This document shows, piece after piece, positions 1 through 8,000 of a stretch of 64,000 nt of DNA (positions are counted from its first letter, which is position 1; each line of letters opens with the position of its first letter). The position numbers were made by a program, and so were the translations under genes. The notes under the pieces were generated by a model that searched no databases, was not told the origin of the DNA, and saw nothing but the letters and a program-made list of their open reading frames with translations. The DNA lies in the NCBI RefSeq assembly GCF_002742625.1, contig NZ_PEBF01000001.1:1612001-1676000 (forward strand), read 5' to 3'. The DNA is from Caulobacter sp. FWC2 (GTDB lineage: Bacteria > Pseudomonadota > Alphaproteobacteria > Caulobacterales > Caulobacteraceae).

Positions 1-624
1 GAAAAGACCAGCGACGTGCCCAAGAAGATCCACGAGGCCATCAAGGCCAAGTGCGTGGCCGCCTCCAGCGCCCATTCCGGCGAACTGGAAAAGAAGGCCC
101 ACGAACTGCTCGACGAGGTCAGGCGGCTGATCGGCCCGCTGCTGATGTTCGGCGGCCCCTGCGCCAAGGCGTTCAAGCACCTGTCCGACGCCATCGACGG
201 CAAGCCGCCCGAGGAGAAGCCGAAGGACGGCCACAAGGACGGCGCCGCGCACGGCAAGGACGACAAGCATGACAAGCACGGCGAAGACGCCGTCTGCGCC
301 GTCCACGGGCCCGAAAAGCACAAGTGCGACGACAAGTGCCGGGGCGGCGGGGTCGAGGTGCTGAGTCGCAACGTGACGATCGTCGGCTCCCAGACCGTGC
401 TGCTGGCGTCCTACAAGCCGGACGCCAAGCACGACGACCACCACGAGGAGCCCAAGGGGCCTGACTCGAAGGAATTCAAGCAACTGCTGCGCCTGGCCGT
501 GGCCGAGTTCGCCGACTTCTGGAACCGTCCCAACTGCCTGCGCGAGCTGGAGGACTGCCAGAAGTCGCTGACGACCCTGCCGCCCATGCCCAAGGAAAAG
601 CTGCACGGCGCCGACCATCACTGA
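1..624 (+). CDS. His/Lys/Asp-rich hypothetical protein, 5' end outside window
   Basis: I do not recognise this protein. The frame is open to the first base of the window, so the GTG at 16 is probably internal and the gene starts upstream. About 200 residues are visible: an amphipathic, partly helical N-terminal part, a highly charged middle rich in His, Lys and Asp with several Cys residues (CAVHG, KHKCDDKC), a short hydrophobic beta-like stretch (VTIVGSQTVLLASY) and a helical C-terminal part ending in HH. The His/Cys/Asp content could bind metal, but that is only a guess. GC-rich third positions support real coding. Confidence 0.6.
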   Translation, partial: EKTSDVPKKIHEAIKAKCVAASSAHSGELEKKAHELLDEVRRLIGPLLMFGGPCAKAFKHLSDAIDGKPPEEKPKDGHKDGAAHGKDDKHDKHGEDAVCAVHGPEKHKCDDKCRGGGVEVLSRNVTIVGSQTVLLASYKPDAKHDDHHEEPKGPDSKEFKQLLRLAVAEFADFWNRPNCLRELEDCQKSLTTLPPMPKEKLHGADHH

Positions 625-859
625 CATCCCGAGGCATAAGAACGCCGTTCAGGTGGGCGAGACGGCTATTCTCTGCCCAAGGGGCGTGCGAAAGTGGCTC
701 TTCGTTCGAGTGAACTCGCCCCGCCGTTGAGGCGCGGGCCGGGGACGCTCACACCAAGACGACGCGTGGGCCAACGCCATGGTCCGACCAACGCGCAATG
801 GATTGGCGAAGGCCGCTCCTTCCAAAGGCGGCTGCGCCTGGGAGGACGAAAGGAAGGGT

Positions 860-1369
860 ATGACCGCGACGGTCTCTCCGATCACGTCTGGCGCGCCCGA
901 AGCGCCCGAGGCTGGTGTCAGCCTCATCGACTACGTGCCCTATCGCCTGGCCACGGCGTCGGCGGCGGTCAGCCGCCTGATCGCCCGCGCCTACGAGGAC
1001 CGCTTCGGCCTGACCATCCCGCAGTGGCGGCTGATGTCGGTGCTGGCCGAGGGCTCTCTGACCCAGCACACCGCCGTCACCCGCACGGCGATGGACAAGG
1101 TCCGGGTCAGCCGCGCCGCGCAGGAACTGGTCGTCCGCCGCCTGGTGGCGCGTACGACGGTCCGCTCGGACCGCCGCTCGCACACCCTGGAACTCACCGC
1201 TGCTGGACGTCGCCTGTTCGCCGAGATCGCCCCGCTGGCCCTGGCCTATGAGGCGACCCTGCTGGCCGGCCTGGCCCCCAGCGAAGTGGCGATGTTCAAG
1301 CGCCTGCTGGACCACCTCGAAACCGCCGCCGTGCAACTGACCGGCGGCGAGACGATCAGCCCGCCGTAG
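860..1369 (+). CDS. MarR-family transcriptional regulator
   Basis: A winged-helix regulator of 169 residues. The start is set at ATG 860 because it follows an AGGAAGGG ribosome-binding site; an in-frame GTG-type start at 779 would add 27 atypical residues. The order of elements fits MarR: a dimerisation helix (residues 15-45), a helix-turn-helix with its recognition helix near residues 75-95 (MDKVRVSRAAQELVVRRLVA), a wing with the SDRRSHTLELTAAG signature near 103-117, and a C-terminal dimerisation helix. The ligand and targets are unknown. No adjacent target gene is obvious, since a tRNA follows downstream. Confidence 0.85.
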   Translation: MTATVSPITSGAPEAPEAGVSLIDYVPYRLATASAAVSRLIARAYEDRFGLTIPQWRLMSVLAEGSLTQHTAVTRTAMDKVRVSRAAQELVVRRLVARTTVRSDRRSHTLELTAAGRRLFAEIAPLALAYEATLLAGLAPSEVAMFKRLLDHLETAAVQLTGGETISPP

Positions 1370-1464
1370 CCGTTTCACGGGCCGTCGCTAAACCGCGTTC
1401 TGAAGACTGGAAATCGCCGGCGACGCCTGTTAGGAAGACCACCCTTCGCGGAGACGCGAAGCCT

Positions 1465-1549
1465 GCGGGCGTGGTGAAACTGGTAGACGCGCCGGACTCA
1501 AAATCCGGTTCCGAAAGGAGTGTCGGTTCGACCCCGACCGCCCGCACCA
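1465..1549 (+). tRNA. tRNA-Leu (anticodon CAA)
   Basis: The acceptor arms GCGGGCG and CGCCCGC pair perfectly, followed by discriminator A and an encoded CCA. The D-arm contains the leucine-type TGGTAGACGC. The anticodon stem CCGGA/TCCGG encloses the loop CTCAAAA, giving anticodon CAA (decodes TTG). A long variable arm and the T-arm GGTTCGACCCC complete the class II tRNA. A compositionally unusual gene lies directly downstream. Confidence 0.97.
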
Positions 1550-1633
1550 ATTCTTTCTTTTCGATTATTTGAATTCAAGAACATCCTCGGTCAGGCCAAG
1601 CTCATTGCTGCAAGCTAGAGCGGTGGAGGGGGA

Positions 1634-2416
1634 ATGCTCGGGATCATCGATACATTTTGGGATGTGGTCCGGCTGTTAGGCGGGATTGCCATCGTGGGGA
1701 GCTTTGTTGTTAGTGCCTCGGTCTGGCTAACTAAGAAGTTGATCGAAAAGGGCTTCGCCAAGGAACTGGAGACCCATAAAGCTGATCTACAGCGTGTGAA
1801 CGCGGCGGAAGTGGAGCGCTTGAAGGTAGAGCTATCGACGGACCTGGGCCGTAGAACCCGACTACTGGAGCGCGAGTTCGTAGCTCTACCGGAGATTTGG
1901 GACCGGGTTCACAACGCAGTTTCTGCTACCCAAGCAGTTGCTTCCCGCTTTCGTCCGGGCGCGAACGTCTACGGTATAAATGCAGCCGCGCTTGAAGAAG
2001 TTCTCGCGTTTCTCGACGTCCCTGAGCATGCGAAGGATGAGGTGCGCCGGGAGCAGAACATGAACCGGAGACAGGATCTTTTCACCAAACTCGAGAACGT
2101 CTCCAAGCTGAACCACGCCTACAAGACGGTTCACGATGCGCGCAATTATCTGATCGGGCACAGCATTTTTCTGGATCAGGAAACCGGTGCGTCGATTCGA
2201 AATCTGTTGGATTTGGCTCGAAGAGCCGTCGATCAGGCAGTCCACAATCACCAGTATCCGCCTGAACCAGGACAGCGAATGGATCTCACAGATACAGACG
2301 CATTTATGGCGGACGCCGGGGGGTTACTCCTTGCTGCGGAAGTCAAAGTAAGAGAACGGTTGGGTGCCCACCAACCGGGGACGCAAAATTTGGTCGCCGT
2401 CGCTGCTGTGTCCTAA
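1634..2416 (+). CDS. Membrane-anchored coiled-coil protein of unknown function, probably acquired
   Basis: 260 residues. One N-terminal membrane segment (about residues 8-33) is followed by a predicted coiled coil (about 40-85, with THKADLQRVNAAEVERLKVEL-like heptads) and then a helical domain. From general knowledge, short proteins with a membrane anchor, coiled coil and helical domain of this kind are common in accessory or defence-type loci, but I cannot name the family. Base composition is clearly less GC-rich than its neighbours and rare codons such as AGG, TTA and CTA occur. Together with its position immediately downstream of a tRNA-Leu this suggests horizontal transfer. Its stop overlaps the stop of the convergent hydrolase gene by 4 bases. 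Confidence 0.7.
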   Translation: MLGIIDTFWDVVRLLGGIAIVGSFVVSASVWLTKKLIEKGFAKELETHKADLQRVNAAEVERLKVELSTDLGRRTRLLEREFVALPEIWDRVHNAVSATQAVASRFRPGANVYGINAAALEEVLAFLDVPEHAKDEVRREQNMNRRQDLFTKLENVSKLNHAYKTVHDARNYLIGHSIFLDQETGASIRNLLDLARRAVDQAVHNHQYPPEPGQRMDLTDTDAFMADAGGLLLAAEVKVRERLGAHQPGTQNLVAVAAVS

Positions 2417-3015
2417 AGCCGCTCAGCGGCCGCCACCCGCTGCACCAGCCCCCGCAGCAGACCGCGCCCCTTCACCCACGCCCCGTGCCCCGACTCCACA
2501 TTGATGTGCCCAGCGCGGCCGAGGTCCACAAACTCCGACCCCCAGCTCCGTGCGAACGCCTCGGCCCGCTCGATCTCGACATAGGGGTCGTCGCGGCTGG
2601 CCACGACCAGGCTCGGAAACGGCAACCGCTGGCGGGGTATGGGGGAGAAGCCGACCAGCAGGCGGCCGGCCGGACCCTCGCGATTGACGTCGGCCGGGGC
2701 GACCAGCATGGCGCCGCCGACGCCGCGTCCGCCGGTCACCTGGGCCAGGTGGCAGATCAGGGCGCAGCCCAGGCTATGGGCGACCAGGATCGCGCCGGGG
2801 TTCTGGCGGATGGCCTCGGCCAGGCTGATGGTCCAGTCGCCCAGCAACGGGCGCTCCCAGTCCTGCTGCTCGACGCGCTGGGCGTTGGGCAGCTCGCGTT
2901 CCCAATGGCTCTGCCAGTGGTCGGGGCCGGAGTTGTAGAGACCCGGCACGATCAGGATCGGCGGGTCATCGCGGTCGCGGCGAGGCGCTTCGAAGAGGGA
3001 GGGCGTTGGGGTCAT
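2413..3015 (-). CDS. RBBP9/YdeN-type serine hydrolase
   Basis: A cytoplasmic alpha/beta-hydrolase of 200 residues. It has the family N-terminal signature ILIVPGLYNSGPDHWQ (residues 20-35), nucleophile Ser81 in AHSLG, acid Asp142 or Asp143 in SRDDPY, and His170 in GHIN, with the spacing typical of the RBBP9 (PF06821) family. The start is placed at ATG 3015; the frame stays open further upstream, but the added residues are not family-like. The substrate is unknown. It converges on the preceding gene with a 4-base stop overlap. Confidence 0.85.
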   Translation of the reverse strand: MTPTPSLFEAPRRDRDDPPILIVPGLYNSGPDHWQSHWERELPNAQRVEQQDWERPLLGDWTISLAEAIRQNPGAILVAHSLGCALICHLAQVTGGRGVGGAMLVAPADVNREGPAGRLLVGFSPIPRQRLPFPSLVVASRDDPYVEIERAEAFARSWGSEFVDLGRAGHINVESGHGAWVKGRGLLRGLVQRVAAAERL

Positions 3016-3166
3016 CAACTCAACTCTGGCTACCCGACGCAGATGCCCCATTCCGCCGTCGCGCCACAATTCATATCAATTCGATAGGAATTGAGAAAAG
3101 CTGGGGCGAGACGATGGTTTCGCCCGTGCGCATTGGGGATGCACCTATTCGTAAGCGATCCCAAAG

Positions 3167-3273
3167 CTTGTCATCCCGGCCGCAGCGAAGCGGAGAGCCG
3201 GGACCCAGGGGCGACCGCGTTGCGCCGACCCCTGGGTCCCGGACAGCCTCTGCGAGGCTTCCGGGATGACAAG
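3167..3273. repeat. Nested palindromic intergenic element (GTCATCCCGG type)
   Basis: Thirteen-base perfect terminal inverted repeats (3167-3179 and 3261-3273) enclose a second inverted repeat of 14 bases (3198-3211 and 3229-3242). The element sits between the hydrolase start region and the end of msrB and can fold into a long hairpin or cruciform. The core resembles palindromes commonly seen between genes in Caulobacter-type genomes. Confidence 0.85.
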
Positions 3274-3288
3274 GGAAGGGGGCGACCT

Positions 3289-3771
3289 CTACGCCGCGAT
3301 CTTGTCGCCGCGATGCAGCGGATCGGGGAGGGGGGCGCCCGACTTCACGAATTGCAGCGACACCGAGTTGATGCAGTAGCGCAGGCGCGTCGGGGCCGGG
3401 CCGTCCGGGAAGACGTGGCCCTGGTGGCTGTCGCAGCGGGCGCAGCGGGTCTCGATGCGGACCATGCCGTACGAGTCGTCGCGGATGCCCAGCACGTGGT
3501 CCTCGGCGAACGGGGCGTAGAAGCTGGGCCAGCCCGTGCCGCTCTCGAACTTGGTCTCGTGCTTGAACAGCGGCAGGCCGCACAGGCGGCAGGCGTAGAC
3601 GCCGGGGCTCTTCTCGCCCAGCAGGCCGCCGCAGAACGGGGCCTCGGTGCCGTGATGCAGAAGCACGCGCGCCTCTTCGGCCGTCAGGTCGGCTTCCAGA
3701 CGTTCGCGTTCGGCTTCCGTCGGCGCGGTGAGGTCGAAGCCGGCGGTTGAAAGGGTGGCTGTGTCTGTCAT
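3289..3771 (-). CDS. msrB: Peptide-methionine (R)-S-oxide reductase
   Basis: MsrB reduces methionine-R-sulfoxide in proteins back to methionine, using thioredoxin. The 160-residue protein shows the complete fold: four zinc cysteines in CRLC (61, 64) and RCARC (110, 113), the GTGWPSF motif (about 78-84), GHVFPDGP, and catalytic Cys133 in LRYCINS. The start is ATG 3771; the slightly longer alternative begins with TTG at 3780. There is no fused MsrA domain. It appears monocistronic, with a palindromic element downstream and a DJ-1 family gene diverging upstream. Confidence 0.95.
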   Translation of the reverse strand: MTDTATLSTAGFDLTAPTEAERERLEADLTAEEARVLLHHGTEAPFCGGLLGEKSPGVYACRLCGLPLFKHETKFESGTGWPSFYAPFAEDHVLGIRDDSYGMVRIETRCARCDSHQGHVFPDGPAPTRLRYCINSVSLQFVKSGAPLPDPLHRGDKIAA

Positions 3772-3826
3772 GACAGCCAATGTAAGGGCTTACGCGTTGA
3801 AGCGGTAGGACCCCGAGGAGCTCTCT

Positions 3827-4405
3827 ATGACCGTAGCCGTCGCCTTTTTGCAGCCGGGCTGGGCCGATTGGGAAGCCGGGAGCGTGCTGGCCCTGCTGCG
3901 CCGCGAGCTGAAGGTCCAGATCGAGATCGCCACGCCGGACGGCGCGCCCGAGACCTCGATCGGCGGCGTGCTGGCCGCGTCCGACTACCGCTTCGACGAT
4001 CCGGTGCTGAACGACGCCGACGTCTTCATCCTGATCGGCAGCGACGCGTGGGCCGAGGGCGAGAACAAGGCGGTCAGCGGCCTGCTGCGCCAGGCCTTCG
4101 CCGACGGCAAGGTGGTGGCCGGCATCTGTGCCGGAACCACGGCCCTGGCCCATGCCGGCCTGTTCGAGGGGCGCAAGCACACCTCGAACGGACAGGACTG
4201 GCTGGCCAAGACCGTCACCGACTATCCGGGCGCCGAGCACTATGTCGACACGCCCAGGGCGGTCAGCGACGGCAAGGTGGTCAGCGCCTCGGGCCTGGCC
4301 CCGGTGACCTTCGCCGCCGCCGTCGCACGCCTGATCGCCCCGGAAGCCGAGGAGGCGATCGCGGGCTACGAGGCGATGTTCGGGCGGGAGTTTTCGGCGG
4401 AATAG
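3827..4405 (+). CDS. DJ-1/PfpI family protein
   Basis: A 192-residue single-domain member of the class I glutamine-amidotransferase-like fold. The nucleophile-elbow Cys101 lies in AGICAGT and the conserved acidic residue Glu16 in WADWE, as in DJ-1/YajL-type proteins. Members act as deglycases, chaperones or stress proteins, and the exact reaction cannot be read from sequence. The GAGGAGCT ribosome-binding site fixes the ATG. It diverges from msrB, which is consistent with, but does not prove, an oxidative-stress role. Confidence 0.88.
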   Translation: MTVAVAFLQPGWADWEAGSVLALLRRELKVQIEIATPDGAPETSIGGVLAASDYRFDDPVLNDADVFILIGSDAWAEGENKAVSGLLRQAFADGKVVAGICAGTTALAHAGLFEGRKHTSNGQDWLAKTVTDYPGAEHYVDTPRAVSDGKVVSASGLAPVTFAAAVARLIAPEAEEAIAGYEAMFGREFSAE

Positions 4406-4421
4406 GCCGCGGAGCCGAAAA

Positions 4422-4501
4422 CCTCGCCCTTCGACAAGCTCAGGGTGAGGTTTTCTACTGAGCGACCGTTGTCCTCACCCTGAGCTTGTCGAAGGGCGAG
4501 G
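4422..4501. repeat. 29-bp perfect inverted repeat between convergent genes
   Basis: Arms 4422-4450 and 4473-4501 are perfect reverse complements over 29 bases, with a 22-base loop. The core CTTCGACAAGCTCAGG is a sequence I recognise from intergenic repeats of many GC-rich bacteria. It lies between the convergent DJ-1 and GlcG-like genes and could serve as a bidirectional terminator. Confidence 0.9.
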
Positions 4502-4523
4502 ACAGGTGCGCGGGCGTTCGCCG

Positions 4524-5039
4524 CTACTTGATCGCCGCCACCCCCACGCGCGCCACCTGACCGTCCTGGACGGCCGTGCCGCCCGAGACGCCGATGGCGC
4601 CGACGATCTTGCCGTCGACCAGCAAGAGCTCGCCGCCCTCCAGCGCCATGGCGCCGGTGAAGATCGCGTTCAGCGTGCCGGCCTTCACCGCGTCCTGGAA
4701 ATAGGACGAGGGGCGGCGGAAGTTGGCGGCGGTGGCGGCCTTCTTGTGGGCGACTTCGCCCGAGCCGTATTGGGCGCCGTCCATCTTCTCGGTCAGAACC
4801 GGCTGGCCGTTCGACTCCAGCACGGTGAAGACCATCGTCCAGCCGTTCTTGCGGGCCTCGGCCTCGGCGGCGGCGACCACGGTCTTGGCCTCGGCCAGGG
4901 TGATCACGCGGCTGGAATAGGCCGGGGTCGGCGCGGGGGCCGGAGCGGCCGACGCCGTCTGGGCCAAGGCGGGCGCGCCGGCCAGCAGCAGGCCCCCTTG
5001 TAAGGTAAGGCTGGCGGCGATCAGGGCGATGGTCTTCAT
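4524..5039 (-). CDS. Secreted GlcG/HbpS-like protein
   Basis: 171 residues with a signal peptide (MKTIALIAASLTLQGGLLLAGAPALAQ region, cleavage after about residue 27), a short Ala/Pro linker, and a domain of the GlcG/HbpS (DUF336) type: ITLAEAKTVVAAAEAEA, then MVFTVLESNGQPVL, an EVAHKKAATAA helix, and the glycine-rich end IVGAIGVSGGTAVQDGQVA. Relatives bind heme or small ligands, and many are accessory to catabolic operons. Its ATG overlaps the TGA of the upstream LamG gene (ATGA), so the two are almost certainly cotranscribed and translationally coupled. The ligand is unknown. Confidence 0.85.
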   Translation of the reverse strand: MKTIALIAASLTLQGGLLLAGAPALAQTASAAPAPAPTPAYSSRVITLAEAKTVVAAAEAEARKNGWTMVFTVLESNGQPVLTEKMDGAQYGSGEVAHKKAATAANFRRPSSYFQDAVKAGTLNAIFTGAMALEGGELLLVDGKIVGAIGVSGGTAVQDGQVARVGVAAIK

Positions 5040-8000
5040 GGCAGCACGACCTCGTCGTTCAGAGCGGTGTTCTGGGGTTGAGCGGTGACGATGCGGACCC
5101 GCAGGCCCTGGACCTTCACCCCGGCCGGGATCTTCAGCTTCACCGAAGCGGTCTTGGGCAGCAGGTCCAGCGGCGCCTTCAGGGCCGGCGTCGCGGCGCT
5201 GGCCAGCACCTTGCCGGCCGCATCGACCAGCTCCAGCCTGGCCGGCGCGGCGTCCTGGGCGCCCAGGCTGTGGACCTTGGCGGTGATGGACGCGCCCTTC
5301 ACGGTCACGTCGCCGCGACCGACGCCAAGGTCGGCGCGCTTGGCCGGATCGTCGCCGGCCTTGATCAGCTTCATGTCGATGACAGTGGTCTGGCGCGGCG
5401 ATAGGGCGATCTTGGTCCCCAGGCTGCGTTCGAATTCGATCGAGGCCGTTTCGGGCGTGCCGTCGATCTGGTCGTCGCCGTTGGCGTCGAAGCCCTGGCT
5501 CACGCGCCAGAGGCCCGGCGCGACGTTCCAGCCGGTCATGGTCGCCGTCACCGGCTTGTCGGTGGTGTTGTAGGCGATGACCTTGAAGCCGGTCTTGGTC
5601 GCGTCCTTGACCAGCACCGCCACGTCCGTGCCGTCGACGCCGTCGAAGCGCCACGAGACGGTGTGGCCTGGGGTCATCTGGGTGCGCTTGTTGGCGATGC
5701 CGCCCAGGCGCGAGCGCTGCAGGATGTCGGACGGCAGCTCCACACGGTCCGACCACCAGTGGCCTTCCGTGTGCATGTACATGTGCTGGGCGTTCCACTG
5801 GATCTCGTCGGCATAGAGGCCTTCGAGGTAGGTCTTGTCGCCGGTCAGGTTCCAGGCGTTGTAGCGCTCCAGCGCGCCGCCCTTCTTCGTGGCGGCGATG
5901 ATCTGGTCCTTGTTGGCGTCGGCCAGACCCATCTCGGTCACGGCGTTCTCGTTGATGCTGGAGAGCGACTTGAGGCCGTTCTTGCTGATCCGCCAGGTGA
6001 TCGGGGCCAGGTACTTCCTGTCGCCGGTCAGGCGATAAGCCTGCCAGAACACCTGGAACGGACCGTCGGCGCCCGAGCCTTGCAGCACCGTGCCGCCGCG
6101 CTCGGCGTCGCTGCGCCAGTTGATCTCGTTCGGATACGAGCCGTCCTTGCCGACGTGGGCCAGGTAGCCGTCGGCCAGGCCGATGATCGTGGCCTTCGCG
6201 GTCGGATCGCCGTTGAAGTCGCTGATCAGGATCGAGGGATGGGTGACGCCGAACGAATAGGGCTTCTGCCACTCCCACGGGCCTTCGCGGTACGCGATCT
6301 TGCCGCTGTACCAGTTGGTGTTGAAGTGGACGTGGCCGGCCGGGTTCTTGTCCACGACGCGGGGCAGGGCCTTCACCGTGGTGAACAGCCGCTCGACCGC
6401 CAGCGGGTCGCCGTAATTGACGTACATCGCCTCCGAGTTGGAGTTGATGCCTTCCTCGTAGGCGTGCAGCTCGTCGGTGACGATGGTCGAGAGGCCATCG
6501 GTGAACATGCCGTTCTTGTAGACCGCGTCGGTCAGGCGATTCAGCGAGTGGGTGATCTTGTCCGGCTGCACGCCCATCAGGGCCAGGCCCGGCCACTGCT
6601 GCAGGAGGTCGGTGTCGTCCGACAGGCCGCCGCCGAAGTCGCCGAAGTCGGCCTGGCGCTCGTCGATCCACCAGTTGACGAACTTGGAGACCAGCTTGAG
6701 GTCTTCCAGCTGGCGGAAGGCCCACAGCGGCGTCGCGTCGGTGGGCTTGGGCTGCTCGAAGGCCGGCCAGCCCTGGCTGCCATAGGTGATGTCGCCCCAG
6801 TACTCGCGGCCGATCTGGTTGTCGGGATCGACCTTCAGCAGGTCCGAGATGTCGGCATAGAGGCGGCGATACAGGCCCTGGCGCTTGGAGGTGGTGTGCT
6901 CCTCGACCAGGAACGCCCAGTTGTCCTTCACCTGGTTCAGACGGTCCTGGATGTGCTCGACCTTGGCCTTGTCGCGGTCCTTCAGCACGAGGCGGATCTT
7001 GGCGCCGTCAAGCGCCTTGGGGCCAAAGTCGGTGCTGTCGGCGGCGATGGTCAGGTACAGGCTGTCTTGTGTCAGGATGCGGTCGCGCATGTCCAGCCAG
7101 ACGGTGCGGGCCTCGCCGGACTTCACCGAGACGCTGACGTCGATCATGTTGCGGCCCCGCCAAATCGGGTCCTTGACCTGGATGTTCAGCGGGATCGTGG
7201 TCCCGGCCGCACCGGGCAGGGCGGGGATGTCGATGGCGATGCCGTCCAGGCCGTCGCGGGCGTTCTCCCAGCCATAGGCCCAGTTGCGGGCCAGGGCCTG
7301 GGCGGCCGGCGCGTCGCCGAAGCCCGACGGGATCAGCACGTGGACGATCGGCAGGCCCCCAATGGCCGGCGAGCCCGAGAGGTCGCCAGCGGGACGCTTG
7401 CGGCTGGGCGCGCCCTCGGGCAGGGCCACGACCGTGGCGCGCTCGCCGGTCGGGTGGCGGCCGGTGATGTAGGCGTTGAGGCTGGCCAGGTTCAGGTAGT
7501 CCGGCGCCACGTCGGCGCGGACCGTGTAGCTCATCTTGAACGCGTCCTTCGGCTCCGCGCCGGCGGTGACGTTATAGGCCCAGATCTCCTGGATCGGGGT
7601 CTCCTGGGCGACGTTGGTGAAGGTCAGGATGCCGCCGGTGATCGGTTTCGCCCAGGCGCCGACCGTGCGCTCCTGATCCTTGAGACGCGTGCCGATGACC
7701 GCGCCCTTTTCCCCGGCCTTGGCCGCCCACGACAAGTCGCCATAGGCGGGCCCTTGGATCTCGATCCGGTTCACCGGCTCGTCGGGCAAGGTCAGGGTCA
7801 GGGCCTTGCCGCCGTCGACATAGACGTTCCAGTCCGGGAGCTGGAAATAGTCGTCACGGCCGGGCAGGCGCGAGCGGTTATAGACGCCGGGCCAGGTGGT
7901 CTCGGCGATGCCGTCCACGCCCTTCCACATCCACTCCTTGATGTCCTTGGTGTCCTTGAACTCGACCTTGCGGATCGTGGTCTTCTCGTCGGTCAGGAGC

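Noticed and set aside
4524..6725. A 733-residue minus-strand frame combining the GlcG protein with upstream sequence
   Set aside because: Everything before the GlcG ATG (5039) is an alternate frame of the LamG gene; the true GlcG start is at the signal peptide.
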